A stretch of 64,000 bases of DNA from Bacteroidales bacterium UBA4772 (GTDB lineage Bacteria; Bacteroidota; Bacteroidia; Bacteroidales; VadinHA17). A model generated the notes under the pieces. The model worked only from the letters and a program-made list of their open reading frames with translations. It had not been told where the DNA came from and ran no database searches. Positions 8,903 through 18,062 of this stretch are shown here, one piece after another; position 1 is the first letter of the stretch, and each line of letters opens with the position of its first letter. The translations under genes were made by a program, and so were the position numbers. The stretch spans positions 154,155-218,154 of the forward strand of contig DHHM01000014.1 in NCBI GenBank assembly GCA_002403305.1, written 5' to 3'.

Positions 8903-9220
8903 ATGGCACAACAAGTTAACGATAATAATTTTGATGAGGTTGTTCTGAAGTCGGACATACCGGTGATTGTAGATTTCTGGGCAGAGTGGTGCGGTCCCTG
9001 CAGGATGATAGCCCCGTATCTTGAGCAGATAGGCGAAGCATACAAGGACAGGGCGCTTGTCGTTAAGTGTGATGTTGACAGCTCTCCGGATATTGCAAGA
9101 AGGTTTGGCATCAGAAACATCCCCACGGTGCTCTATTTCAAGGGCGGTGAGGTTGTTGACAAGCAGGTAGGGGCTGCCGCCAGATCGGCTTTTGAAGCCA
9201 AGCTCACCCCTCTTCTCTGA
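8903..9220 (+). CDS. trxA: Thioredoxin
   Basis: A 105-residue cytoplasmic thioredoxin with the classic active site FWAEWCGPCRM (about residues 28-38) and the cis-proline loop NIPTVLYFKGGEVVDKQVGA. It reduces protein disulfides, normally with thioredoxin reductase. It has no signal peptide and typical length. It is transcribed from its own promoter at the end of dnaE. The LOG-family gene begins 6 bases after its stop and is probably co-transcribed. Confidence 0.95.
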   Translation: MAQQVNDNNFDEVVLKSDIPVIVDFWAEWCGPCRMIAPYLEQIGEAYKDRALVVKCDVDSSPDIARRFGIRNIPTVLYFKGGEVVDKQVGAAARSAFEAKLTPLL

Positions 9221-9226
9221 TCACTC

Positions 9227-9802
9227 ATGAGAGTCTGTGTTTTCGCGGCATCGAGCAGCCGCATTGACAATGCATACCTGCAGGCCGCCGGTGAACTCGG
9301 TACCGCATTTGCCCGTGAGGGTGTTCATGCCGTCTTTGGCGGAGGCGGCATAGGCCTCATGGGCATCCTCGCAGACAACATGCTTGCTGCCGGCGGCAAG
9401 ATCACGGGCGTAATCCCCGGATTCATGATAGATGAAGGATGGGGCCATGCCGGTGTCAGTGACATGATCGTTACTGCCGACATGTCAGAGAGGAAAAAGA
9501 CGATCTTCGCGATGTCTGATGCCGCAGTTGCTCTGCCCGGTGGCGTGGGAACACTGGAGGAGCTGACAGAGGTAATCACCCTGAAGCAGCTGGGGCAGTT
9601 TAACAAACCCATTATCATTGTTAACGTTAACGGCTTCTATGACCACCTTATAGAGTTCTTCGAGCACATGTTCAGGGGCAACTTCATAAGGCTGGAACAC
9701 AAGGACATATGGCAGATCGTCACCACCGCCGAGGAGGTGGTGCCGGCCATCCTGAACTATACCGGATGGCATGCTGACCCGAAGGTGATCGCCAAAATTT
9801 AG
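9227..9802 (+). CDS. LOG family protein (TIGR00730; cytokinin riboside monophosphate phosphoribohydrolase-like)
   Basis: A 191-residue Rossmann-fold protein of the LOG/lysine-decarboxylase-like family, which hydrolyses nucleoside 5'-monophosphates to base and ribose 5-phosphate. The family motif is split as usual: FGGGGIGLMG near residue 40, and LPGGVGTLEELTEV near residue 103, which carries the PGGxGTxxE catalytic signature. It has no signal peptide. It starts 6 bases after trxA and so is probably in the same transcript. The substrate cannot be read from the sequence; in bacteria the role is often nucleotide salvage. Confidence 0.88.
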   Translation: MRVCVFAASSSRIDNAYLQAAGELGTAFAREGVHAVFGGGGIGLMGILADNMLAAGGKITGVIPGFMIDEGWGHAGVSDMIVTADMSERKKTIFAMSDAAVALPGGVGTLEELTEVITLKQLGQFNKPIIIVNVNGFYDHLIEFFEHMFRGNFIRLEHKDIWQIVTTAEEVVPAILNYTGWHADPKVIAKI

Positions 9803-9867
9803 TCCTGACCCCTAACTTCCAACCAGTAACTGAGGAATAGTCCGAGGCTTATCGCGGGTACAGTTTA

Positions 9868-12800
9868 TTACGGTATCCTCGTTCCTATGAACAGGATATC
9901 GTCTATCTGGGAAGAATCCCCCATCCAGTCCCTGATGGCCTTCTCAAGCAGCCTCTTCTGCTCATCAATGGGGAGCATGTATATCTCTGTCAGCAACGAA
10001 CGTATGTTTACCGTCTTGAACTTCTTCTCCCCGGGACCTCCGAACTGATCGGCAAAACCGTCGGTGAAGATGTACAGCATGTCGCCCTTCATGACATCCA
10101 GCCTGTGGTTGGTAAAAACCTTCCTGGCCTGGCCGTCGATCATGCCTATCGGGAACCGGTCAGCCCTGATTACGGAAACCCGCCCGTCCCTTACATGGTA
10201 CAGAGGCTGGTATGCACCTGCATACTCGACATAATGGTCAAGTATGTCATATGAGATCACGGATATGTCCATGCCGTCACGTACTGCCTTCTCGCTCCTC
10301 TGGAGCAGTGCATGTACCACCTCAGTGTTGAGGCGGTCAAGTATCTCTGACGGTCTGGTGATGCCGCTCTCCCTGACGATCTTGTTAAGGGAGTTATGGC
10401 CTATTATTGACATGAAGGCGCCGGGGACACCGTGCCCGGTGCAGTCCACCGCAGCAATATACTGTTTGAACCCGCTGTCATACATCCAGTAGAAGTCGCC
10501 GCTGACGATATCCCTGGGCATGAAAAGCACGAAGGTGTCGTTGAAGAAGTTCTCCGGCGGGAGCATGGCAGCCTGGATACGCTCGGCATACCTGATGCTG
10601 GCGGTGGTGTCCCTGTTCCTCTCCTCAAGCTCGATACTCTTGGTCACCACCTCGGCCGTTCTCTCATCTACCTTTTGCTCCAGCAACTCCTTCTCCTTTC
10701 TGAGAGTGCGTTCCCTCAGACTTATGAATATGTAAATGGCGCTCAGCAGGGCCGTGATGCAGAGTATCATAAACCATGCTGTCTGGTAGACCGGTCCCTT
10801 GATGGAGAAAGCCAGTTCTACCGGCTCGTCGTTCCAGTAGCCGTAGTTGTTTGATGCCTTCACCCTGAAGACATACTTCCCTGGACTTAGGGAGGAGTAC
10901 ATGGCACGCGTCTGGTCGGTGGTAACCCACTCTTCATCGGCACCCTCAAGCATGAACTGGTATCTGACGGTCTCCGGATTCACCAGGCAGATACTGAGGA
11001 AGTCAAAGATAATCCTGTTCTGCGTGTGTGAGAGGCGGATGCCGTCATGCATCGGAAAGGTCTCATAGTTGACCAGCGTCCTCCAGATATGTGTCGCCGG
11101 CTCGGTCACCACGGGAGGCATCAGCGAGGGGTTCAGCCTGATGGCCCCGTTGGCCGTGCCAAACCAGAGATCGCCCCTGTTGTCGGCGAAGGAAGCTCCG
11201 GGCCTGGTCTCTATCCCCGTGAAGCCGCTCTTCTCCGTGAAAGAGGATATCCGTCCGGTGGTGCAGTCGTACCTGTTAAGCCCGAGGTTGGTACCTATAT
11301 AGAGGTTGCAGTCGGTGTCAGGCTGCAGCAGATTGATGGAGTTCATCAGCAGCCCGTCAGCCTCGGTCAGCTTCTTCCATACCGTATCATTTCTTAGCCC
11401 GTATAGCCCGTCTATGGTCCCTACCCACAGTGTACCGTCAGCAGTCTCACTGATGGCCGTAGGCCTGACATCGGAACCGAAATCAACGGCAGTGAAGATC
11501 GCGCTGCCGGGTATGTGTTTCGTCAGTCCGTTGCGCTCTTCGGTGCCTATCCACATCACTCCCCTGCTGTCACAGAAGAGCGAGGTTATATTATTGCCCG
11601 TCAGCCCGTTGATCTGAGTGTAGGTAGTGACCTGCTTCCTCTTTTCATCCCACGAGATAAGTGCACGGTCAGTACCCAGCCAGATGTTGTGACTGTCGTC
11701 GGCAGCCAGCGCGGCTATCCTCAGAGAACGCAGGCTGGCGTTGAGATCGAGGTCATACCTGTAGGTCTTCTCCCGGAGATCATACCTGAAGACCTCATCG
11801 CCCGAGGTGACGATCCATACATTGCCATAGGCGTCAGGACTTACGATGTTTATGTGCACCTCGTCAAGGGCTGAGGGGAAGCCGCTGAGCATGACACGAT
11901 CCTCTCCATCATTCTCCGGGTCATACAGTGAGAGTCCCTTGCTCGTGCCGAACCAATAGCGACCGGTGGTATCCTGGGCAAGGCTATAGACATCATTTGA
12001 AGGAAGAAACTCAGGTGCAGGGAACGAGGTAAAGTGATCACCCTTGTAGATAAAGAACCCGGCATCCCTGTCTGCTATCAGAATGTTCCTCTCCCTGTCT
12101 TCGGTCATGCACAGTATATGCCGTGCCATGAGCCCGTTGGTGCTGTTGAAGATCCTGGTGCCTTCAGGAGTGAATATCGTGATCCCACCCCTGCTCTCCC
12201 AGTCCTCCATTGATGAAACCCATATGTTGCCCCGGTAATCTTCAGTGATGTAGGTCACGAAGTTACCCCACAGACTGTTACGCGTATCGTAGAAGCCCAT
12301 CTCACCCGTATCGCTGTCCAGCCGGTAGAGCCCCCCGTTGAAGGTGCCAAACCACATGTTGTTCCGCGAGTCTTCAAAGATGGTGGTTGTCAGAAAATAC
12401 TTTGTCAGTCCCTCCGGATGAAAGGGGATGAACCTGTCGCTGGCATGATCGTACTTTTTGATCCCGATGTCAGTGATGCAGTAGAGGCTGCCGCGACTGT
12501 CACTGAAGAGGCCGAAGGCATCATTGCTCAGTCCCTGCCTCCCCATATACTGCTGTCCGGTCATCACCGCAGCGCCGTTTTCCGGTATCTCAAGACGCAA
12601 TGCTCCTCCCAGGGATGTGGCTACCCATAGTGAACCCTCATATTCAACAATCGCGGTAACATCTCCCGTGAGACTCATCACCGGGATCAGCGGGTCGGTG
12701 ATACGGGCAGAGTCAACCCCGATGAAGAGGGAAGGAGAAAAGCTCACCCGTCTGAAGATATTGCCTTCAAGGACCGACATTCCTCCTCCGATATGGCCAA

Positions 12801-13113
12801 GCCATAACCGTCCCCGGCTGTCCTCGAAGATACTCTTCACCCCTCCCGGTGCAAGGCTGTCAGAGGTGGAGAAGTTCTCGAACCTCAGTCCGTCGAACCG
12901 TGTCACCCCGCTGCCTGTGCCAAGCCATATGAAGTCATTGGCATCCTGAATGACAGTGTATACCTTGGAAGCGCTCAGCCCCTCCTTGGAGCTGTAATGT
13001 TCGAAATAGTAATGCTGCCCCGATGCACTGATGGGCCACAGCAAGGATATAAGAAGCAGGCACGCCGAGAGGAGAGAGAGTGAGTTCCCGTAATAACCGC
13101 TTCTCAGGTACAT
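9868..13113 (-). CDS. Two-component-regulator propeller sensor with SpoIIE (PP2C) phosphatase output
   Basis: A 1081-residue membrane receptor. After a signal peptide, a periplasmic beta-propeller of Reg_prop repeats covers about residues 30-670 (recurrent D.RGNLWFGT / DSRGxxWIGT), followed by a Y_Y_Y domain (SLSPGKYVFRVKASNNYGYW, about 730-750). One transmembrane segment (WFMILCITALLSAIYIFISL) leads to a coiled coil and a PP2C/SpoIIE domain (about 850-1081). The phosphatase motifs are PRDIVSGDFYWMY, AVDCTGHGVPGAFMS and FTDGFADQFGG. No HisKA, HATPase or receiver domain is present, so the output is Ser/Thr dephosphorylation rather than His-Asp transfer. It begins 4 bases after the TPR-caspase gene, so the two form an operon. 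The likely partner is an anti-sigma-antagonist or SiaC-type phosphoprotein encoded elsewhere. Confidence 0.9.
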   Translation of the reverse strand: MYLRSGYYGNSLSLLSACLLLISLLWPISASGQHYYFEHYSSKEGLSASKVYTVIQDANDFIWLGTGSGVTRFDGLRFENFSTSDSLAPGGVKSIFEDSRGRLWLGHIGGGMSVLEGNIFRRVSFSPSLFIGVDSARITDPLIPVMSLTGDVTAIVEYEGSLWVATSLGGALRLEIPENGAAVMTGQQYMGRQGLSNDAFGLFSDSRGSLYCITDIGIKKYDHASDRFIPFHPEGLTKYFLTTTIFEDSRNNMWFGTFNGGLYRLDSDTGEMGFYDTRNSLWGNFVTYITEDYRGNIWVSSMEDWESRGGITIFTPEGTRIFNSTNGLMARHILCMTEDRERNILIADRDAGFFIYKGDHFTSFPAPEFLPSNDVYSLAQDTTGRYWFGTSKGLSLYDPENDGEDRVMLSGFPSALDEVHINIVSPDAYGNVWIVTSGDEVFRYDLREKTYRYDLDLNASLRSLRIAALAADDSHNIWLGTDRALISWDEKRKQVTTYTQINGLTGNNITSLFCDSRGVMWIGTEERNGLTKHIPGSAIFTAVDFGSDVRPTAISETADGTLWVGTIDGLYGLRNDTVWKKLTEADGLLMNSINLLQPDTDCNLYIGTNLGLNRYDCTTGRISSFTEKSGFTGIETRPGASFADNRGDLWFGTANGAIRLNPSLMPPVVTEPATHIWRTLVNYETFPMHDGIRLSHTQNRIIFDFLSICLVNPETVRYQFMLEGADEEWVTTDQTRAMYSSLSPGKYVFRVKASNNYGYWNDEPVELAFSIKGPVYQTAWFMILCITALLSAIYIFISLRERTLRKEKELLEQKVDERTAEVVTKSIELEERNRDTTASIRYAERIQAAMLPPENFFNDTFVLFMPRDIVSGDFYWMYDSGFKQYIAAVDCTGHGVPGAFMSIIGHNSLNKIVRESGITRPSEILDRLNTEVVHALLQRSEKAVRDGMDISVISYDILDHYVEYAGAYQPLYHVRDGRVSVIRADRFPIGMIDGQARKVFTNHRLDVMKGDMLYIFTDGFADQFGGPGEKKFKTVNIRSLLTEIYMLPIDEQKRLLEKAIRDWMGDSSQIDDILFIGTRIP

Positions 13114-13117
13114 CAGG

Positions 13118-15499
13118 CTATTTCTTTACAAAGAAGAAGGTGCCATCTTCATCTTTCAGGCCGGTAATTTTTCCGAATTTGGGCTTCTGCTGATTGTTTT
13201 GGGAGACGGCTTTCGTAACCTGCATCACTATCTCTTCGATGGAGATGCAGGTGTTGGGGTTACCCCTGAGAGTGTTCACGAAGGTACGGGTGAACTGGGA
13301 GTCGTCAACCGCCAGCTCATAACCGGCGGATGAAAATACCTGGCTCGATTTGAACTGTGTAGCCCTCCAGTCGGAACAGTTGCGGGGCTTAATGTCAGAT
13401 CTCATGGCCTGGTAAAAGCTGGGACCCGACTCACAGGCGTCGGTGATCACAAGAACATGTGTCAGGTAGTTCATGTAGGTCTCCATGGAAGCCCTGAGAG
13501 TGTTGAGGCTGTAATAGGTGAACTCCTCATCGCGGCGGGCGTCAACAGGTATCCAGTAACCGACATCGTTGATAAACTTGCCGTGCCCGGCAAACCATAT
13601 CACCAGCGACTTGATCTTCTTGGCCCTGACCTCATCACGCAGGTCGATGGAGAAAAACTTCTCCATCTGCTGCTTGGTCTGGTTCCTGAGTCTGCGCACG
13701 GGAAGCACCTGGTAGTCGCCTTCCAGCACGGAGCTGACAAGGCTTGCATCCCTGGGCGGTCCCTGCAGCTCAGCAAAGTTTTTGTAATCGCTGTTCTCAA
13801 TAAAGACCACAAGCGTATTTCCCATCGGGTTCGACTCGGAGATGGTTGTGCCGTTCCGATTGAGGGCGAAATCTTTAATGGTCCTGTTGCCGTACTTGTC
13901 CTCCACAAGGATGGTGATCTTGTCGTTGTTCCTGATATCTACCCCCTTGGCGATGAACTCGGGGTTAAGGTTGTCATGCGAGAACTGGGCGCTGATGTTT
14001 TCGATCATGACCGACTTGATCATGTTCTGGTCAAGTATCTTACCCTCTATGTCGATGCGGGTGGCGATGCTGTCTATCACCAGCATGTTCTCTCCTGCCA
14101 GGTAAGGCGCAAGTATCTCTATCTCCGGTGGATCCACCTCCGTGCGCCTGACACGGTATGACAGTGCACTCTCGTTGTCATAGATATCGCGGGCAACGAT
14201 CCGGACCATCTCATCTTCGGATATCTCAACCTCCGCTGAGAACGGTATGGTGCCATTGCCCTCGCAAGCTACCGGCTGGCTGTTGATGGAAAACTCTGCC
14301 AGCATGCTCTTGTCTGTTATCTTGCCTGTAATGAGCACGGTCTCCCTGTCGAGACCGACCTCTATCTCACGTCCTGATATGATGGTGGGTGACTCTATCA
14401 TGATCTCGGGACTGTTGGTCTCGCGGTTGATGGCGTAGAGCCTCTCATTGGCCTCCTTAAGCATCTGCTTTGCTGAAGAGTTGCTGTCATTCATGGTGAT
14501 GACCCGCGAATAGTCGTCGCCGGCCTTTTCGAAGTCGTTCATCTCCTCATATGACTTGGCGCGCAGCAGGAATGTCTCTGTCATATAGGGGTCAATGGCC
14601 AGCGCCTTGGTGAAATCGTTCACCGCGGCAAGATGCTGGTTGAACTTCTGATAGAAGGTGCCCCTGCTGACATAGTGTGCGGCCGTTGCCGGTTCGAGCA
14701 GTATAGCGGTGGAGACATCGTTGATTGCTGCCGGATAATCGAGCTTGGCTTCATAAGCCAGTGCCCTGGTCAGGTAAGCATCAACATTCCTGTCATCCTG
14801 CTTCATAACCATGTTGCATTGGCCCAGCGCACTGTTCACGTCGCCCTGACGGATGAGCACCCTGGCCAGCTCCAGACGGGCTTCGGTAAACGATTTGTCC
14901 TTGGTCACAGCCTTTTCAAGCTGCCGCCTGGCAGTGTTGTAATCGTTCTTCCTCTGGTAGATGATTCCCTGGTAATAGTAGTTCAGGGCATCGTCTCTCA
15001 TCTGCAGGGCAGTGTCAGAGGCTCCGAGAGCCTGGTCCCACAGTTCCATGCCTATCAGTGATACAACCTTCTCCGTGTATAGCTTGCCGTTGCGGTACTC
15101 TGCACGGATGGCCCTCTGCAACAGTCCGACAGCTTCCGAATAGAACCTGATCCTCTCGTCCGTGGTTGTCTTCTCTTCAGCCCCGAGCCTGTTGCACATG
15201 CGTGCCAGGTTATAAAGTATACCGGTATCGTCGGGTTTGAAATTGCCGGCTCTTCTGTAGTCGTCACACGCCAGGCCGTAATCGCCTGTCAGCTCGTAAG
15301 CCATCGCTCTTTTGACATATCCGTCGGCAGAGGCGGGCGCCTCATCTATGGCCCGCGAAAACTGGTCTATGGCATCCTCGAACATACCGTTGCGAACAAA
15401 CTCGTCTCCGGCCTTGATGTATTTGCGCGCCGTCTGTCCGCTCAGATCAATAACGGCAACTAAAAGAACCATTACAAGAATTGAGAATCCTCGTTTCAT
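13118..15499 (-). CDS. TPR protein with C-terminal caspase (C14) domain
   Basis: A 793-residue exported protein. The signal peptide MKRGFSILVMVLLVAVIDLS is followed by about nine TPR units (about 25-345), a beta-rich Ig-like middle region (about 365-555) and a caspase-fold peptidase (about 560-793). The catalytic dyad is visible as FAGHGKF (His at about 639) and ITDACESG (Cys at about 689). The domain opens with VVFIENSDYKNFAEL, like other prokaryotic metacaspase/paracaspase proteins. The acid-accepting S1 residues cannot be judged by eye. A full promoter lies upstream, and the gene is co-transcribed with the downstream propeller/SpoIIE sensor. The N-terminal signal suggests action in the periplasm or envelope, where it may sense or cut envelope proteins (inference). 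Confidence 0.87.
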   Translation of the reverse strand: MKRGFSILVMVLLVAVIDLSGQTARKYIKAGDEFVRNGMFEDAIDQFSRAIDEAPASADGYVKRAMAYELTGDYGLACDDYRRAGNFKPDDTGILYNLARMCNRLGAEEKTTTDERIRFYSEAVGLLQRAIRAEYRNGKLYTEKVVSLIGMELWDQALGASDTALQMRDDALNYYYQGIIYQRKNDYNTARRQLEKAVTKDKSFTEARLELARVLIRQGDVNSALGQCNMVMKQDDRNVDAYLTRALAYEAKLDYPAAINDVSTAILLEPATAAHYVSRGTFYQKFNQHLAAVNDFTKALAIDPYMTETFLLRAKSYEEMNDFEKAGDDYSRVITMNDSNSSAKQMLKEANERLYAINRETNSPEIMIESPTIISGREIEVGLDRETVLITGKITDKSMLAEFSINSQPVACEGNGTIPFSAEVEISEDEMVRIVARDIYDNESALSYRVRRTEVDPPEIEILAPYLAGENMLVIDSIATRIDIEGKILDQNMIKSVMIENISAQFSHDNLNPEFIAKGVDIRNNDKITILVEDKYGNRTIKDFALNRNGTTISESNPMGNTLVVFIENSDYKNFAELQGPPRDASLVSSVLEGDYQVLPVRRLRNQTKQQMEKFFSIDLRDEVRAKKIKSLVIWFAGHGKFINDVGYWIPVDARRDEEFTYYSLNTLRASMETYMNYLTHVLVITDACESGPSFYQAMRSDIKPRNCSDWRATQFKSSQVFSSAGYELAVDDSQFTRTFVNTLRGNPNTCISIEEIVMQVTKAVSQNNQQKPKFGKITGLKDEDGTFFFVKK

Positions 15500-15528
15500 G
15501 ATGTCAGATCCTTTTTAAGATTGGGTCT

Positions 15529-15557
15529 CAAAAATACGAATAATTATTTATTAACAA
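15529..15557 (-). promoter_or_regulatory. Promoter of the caspase-phosphatase operon
   Basis: The minus strand has TTG (15557-15555), an 18-base spacer and TATTTTTG (15536-15529), a full match to the Bacteroidota pattern, about 30 bases before the ATG at 15499. An AAGGAT stretch lies 9-14 bases before that ATG. Confidence 0.65.
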
Positions 15558-15583
15558 AGTAATAGCAGTTACTAACAGTAGAG

Positions 15584-16648
15584 TTATACGGAGTTCCCGT
15601 CAAAATGATACGTAATTTCCAGTTTACTTTTCTCAAAAAGGAATGATTTTTCGGGTACCATGTCGGAAAAAGGGTCTGGTACCCCGCTGCCGAAGCTCAT
15701 CATGCCGGTGAAACGCCTGGCCTCATCCCACGCTCCGGCATCGATAAAACTTCTTATGATAAAGGCGCCTCCCTCAACGAAGAGCGACTGCACTCCCATG
15801 GAGTGGAGAGTGCGGAGTATCTCATTTACAAAATCGTTCTTACCTGACAGGCTGATGGTCTGTACGCCGGGCAGACTGATGGTCTCATTGCAGGTGAAGA
15901 GCAGTGTCTCCGTCGAACCGTCGAAGACTTTTGAGTGCGGGTCAATGTTGCCGCTGCGGCTGACTATCACCCTGAGAGGGTTCTTCCCTGTCCATAAGCG
16001 CACGTCGAGCGACGGGTTGTCGGCACGTATCGTGGCTCCCCCTGCGAGGATGGCATCTTCAGCCGCGCGCCATCGGTGCACCAATATCCGTTCCGTCATG
16101 CCGGTAATCCAGTGAGGCTCTACGGGGTCATCGGCGCTGCGCACCAGGTCGATGAAGCCATCGGCGCTGCGGGCCCACTTGAGGATCACATAGGGACGCT
16201 GCCTCTCATGCCACGAAAAAAACCTCCTGTTGATCATGCGGCACTCCTGCTCTGCCACTCCCGTCACCACCTCCACACCTGCCTCACGCATCCGTGCTAT
16301 GCCCCTGCCGGCCACCCTGAGGCTGGTGTCCACGGCGCCCACCACCACCTTGCGGATGCCGCTGCTGATGATCAGATCGGCACACGGCGGGGTCCGTCCG
16401 TGATGTGAACAGGGTTCCAGGCTGACATACATGACCGATTGTGGCAGCAGCGTCTTGTCGCTCACGGCATTCAGGGCATGTACCTCGGCATGAGGGGTGC
16501 CTGCCTTCATGTGGTATCCCTCGCCGATGATCACGCCGTCATGCACAATCACCGCACCCACCATGGGATTGGGAGCTGTTGCTCCCTCTGCATTGCGTGC
16601 CAGGTCAAGGCAACGGCGCATGCAGGCCAGGTCATCGGTGTGTCTCAT
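15584..16648 (-). CDS. ribD: Bifunctional riboflavin deaminase/reductase RibD
   Basis: A 354-residue enzyme for two steps of riboflavin synthesis: pyrimidine deamination, then NADPH-dependent ribose side-chain reduction. The N-terminal deaminase domain has the zinc-site motifs HAEVHAL and EPCSHHGRTPPCADLI; the substrate loop ATAPNPMVGAVIV is intact. The C-terminal RibD_C reductase domain begins near residue 150 (RPYVILKWARSADGFI) and contains LFVEGGAFIIRSF. The ATG at 16648 is 25 bases from the divergent prmC start, so both share a very short promoter region. No other riboflavin gene is adjacent. Confidence 0.94.
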   Translation of the reverse strand: MRHTDDLACMRRCLDLARNAEGATAPNPMVGAVIVHDGVIIGEGYHMKAGTPHAEVHALNAVSDKTLLPQSVMYVSLEPCSHHGRTPPCADLIISSGIRKVVVGAVDTSLRVAGRGIARMREAGVEVVTGVAEQECRMINRRFFSWHERQRPYVILKWARSADGFIDLVRSADDPVEPHWITGMTERILVHRWRAAEDAILAGGATIRADNPSLDVRLWTGKNPLRVIVSRSGNIDPHSKVFDGSTETLLFTCNETISLPGVQTISLSGKNDFVNEILRTLHSMGVQSLFVEGGAFIIRSFIDAGAWDEARRFTGMMSFGSGVPDPFSDMVPEKSFLFEKSKLEITYHFDGNSV

Positions 16649-16661
16649 GAGAGCAAATGCC

Positions 16662-16669
16662 TATCTTTG
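16662..16669 (+). promoter_or_regulatory. -7 promoter element directly before prmC
   Basis: TATCTTTG matches TAnnTTTG and ends only 4 bases before the prmC ATG at 16674. If it is used, the transcript would start at or next to the ATG, a leaderless mRNA. There is no clear -33 TTG, because that stretch is the ribD start region. Confidence 0.45.
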
Positions 16670-16673
16670 GTTC

Positions 16674-17543
16674 ATGGCCGAAAAGTTACAAACAATAAGC
16701 GACATTCAGCGCCATCTTTCATTAATGCTTGGCCGCCTGTGGTCCCCGGAGGAGGCGGGGGCCATGGCCTCCTCCATCATACTGGAATACACCGGAATGA
16801 ACAGCGGTGCACAGCTGGCCTTCGGCGACCGCACGGCAGAGAAGGAGCAGCTGGAAAGAATACTTGCCGCCGCCGCCAGGGCAGCTGACGGCGAACCGCT
16901 GCAGTATATATTCGGCTATACCATCTTCTGCGGACAGAGGATAGAGGTCGGGAGCGGAGTGCTGATACCCAGGCCTGAGACCGAGGAGATGACTGCGATG
17001 ATTATAGCGGGTAACCGTGGTTACACCGGTACCGTCACCGACCTCTGCACCGGGTCGGGGTGCATTGCCATAGCACTGTCGGCTACCTTCGCGGAGGCAA
17101 CGGTGGTGGCTGTCGAGAACTCTCCCGCGGCACTGCGGGCAGCAGCGCGCAACATACAACTCACCGGCACCTCCGTACAGCTGATCGCTGCTGACATACT
17201 CAGCCAGGCGCCTGAAACAGTGCCGGTGAGCGGCATCATCGTCAGCAACCCTCCCTACGTGAGGATGAGTGAGATGGGGGAGATGCACCGCAATGTCACA
17301 GAGTTCGAGCCTCATGAGGCTCTGTTCGTGCCTGACGGCGACCCCCTGCTCTATTACCGCAGCATAGCAGCCATAGCCGACGCCCGCCTTGAACCCGGAG
17401 GAGCACTCTGGCTGGAGGTCAACGAGCAGCTCGGCGCAGAGACGGCCGCACTGCTGCACCGCGATATTTATGAAAATATAGAAATCATAAAGGACATCAG
17501 GGGTAAAGAGAGGTTCATAAAAGCTGTCAGACATGGGCGATAA
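16674..17543 (+). CDS. prmC: Release-factor glutamine methyltransferase PrmC (HemK)
   Basis: A 289-residue SAM-dependent methyltransferase that methylates the Gln of the GGQ motif in peptide chain release factors (RF2, prfB, is also in this window). The N-terminal helical substrate domain is followed by the Rossmann fold, with VTDLCTGSGCIAIALS (SAM loop) and the catalytic IIVSNPPYV (NPPY). The ATG at 16674 is chosen because the in-frame extension back to 16497 would run antisense through ribD. The 3' end overlaps recX by 11 bases, so the two are translationally linked. Confidence 0.93.
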   Translation: MAEKLQTISDIQRHLSLMLGRLWSPEEAGAMASSIILEYTGMNSGAQLAFGDRTAEKEQLERILAAAARAADGEPLQYIFGYTIFCGQRIEVGSGVLIPRPETEEMTAMIIAGNRGYTGTVTDLCTGSGCIAIALSATFAEATVVAVENSPAALRAAARNIQLTGTSVQLIAADILSQAPETVPVSGIIVSNPPYVRMSEMGEMHRNVTEFEPHEALFVPDGDPLLYYRSIAAIADARLEPGGALWLEVNEQLGAETAALLHRDIYENIEIIKDIRGKERFIKAVRHGR

Positions 17544-18006
17544 AGTTGACACAGAGGTGCTGCTTCTCAGGGCCATGAAGGCCTGCTCGGGCAGGGAATA
17601 CTGCATCAGTGACATCAGTTCGATGCTCGACCGGTGGGGAGCAGAGGATGAGAACGTGAAGGAGCAGATCATTAAAAGACTGCTGAAAGAGAAATTCATC
17701 GACGAGCAGAGGTACAGCAGGGCTTTTGTCATTGATCACTTCAGGCACAGCCACTGGGGCAGGGTGAAAATCACCATGGGACTGCGGTACAAGAAGGTAT
17801 CTCCGGAGGCGATTGCAGCAGGACTGGAAGCCATTGATGATGATGAATATATGGATCTGCTCCGAAAGACGATAGAGGATCAGCGAAAGAAGATCAGGGC
17901 AAAGAACAGGTATGACCTCAAGGGGAAGCTGCTGAGGCACGCCCTGGGCAGGGGATTTGAGAGTGATCTTGTTTACAGGGTAATAAACTCACTGTTCGAC
18001 GAATGA
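17533..18006 (+). CDS. recX: Regulatory protein RecX
   Basis: A 157-residue RecX, a modulator of RecA filaments. Three-helix repeats are visible, with the family core FIDEQRYSRAFVIDHFRHSHWGRVKITMGL split across residues about 55-85 (DEQRYSRAFV, then GRVKI). It starts inside the 3' end of prmC (11-base overlap). There is no recA next to it. Length and pattern fit the Bacteroidota form. Confidence 0.88.
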   Translation: MGDKVDTEVLLLRAMKACSGREYCISDISSMLDRWGAEDENVKEQIIKRLLKEKFIDEQRYSRAFVIDHFRHSHWGRVKITMGLRYKKVSPEAIAAGLEAIDDDEYMDLLRKTIEDQRKKIRAKNRYDLKGKLLRHALGRGFESDLVYRVINSLFDE

Positions 18007-18062
18007 TAGTTGGGGGAGGTAGAGACAGATATAAGTAACAGCCTCTCTTGCAAAACGGAGGA

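Noticed and set aside
16497..16673. N-terminal extension of PrmC by 59 residues
   Set aside because: It lies antisense to the ribD 5' end, is Arg/Ser-rich and unlike the family; the ATG at 16674 follows a -7 element and matches PrmC.
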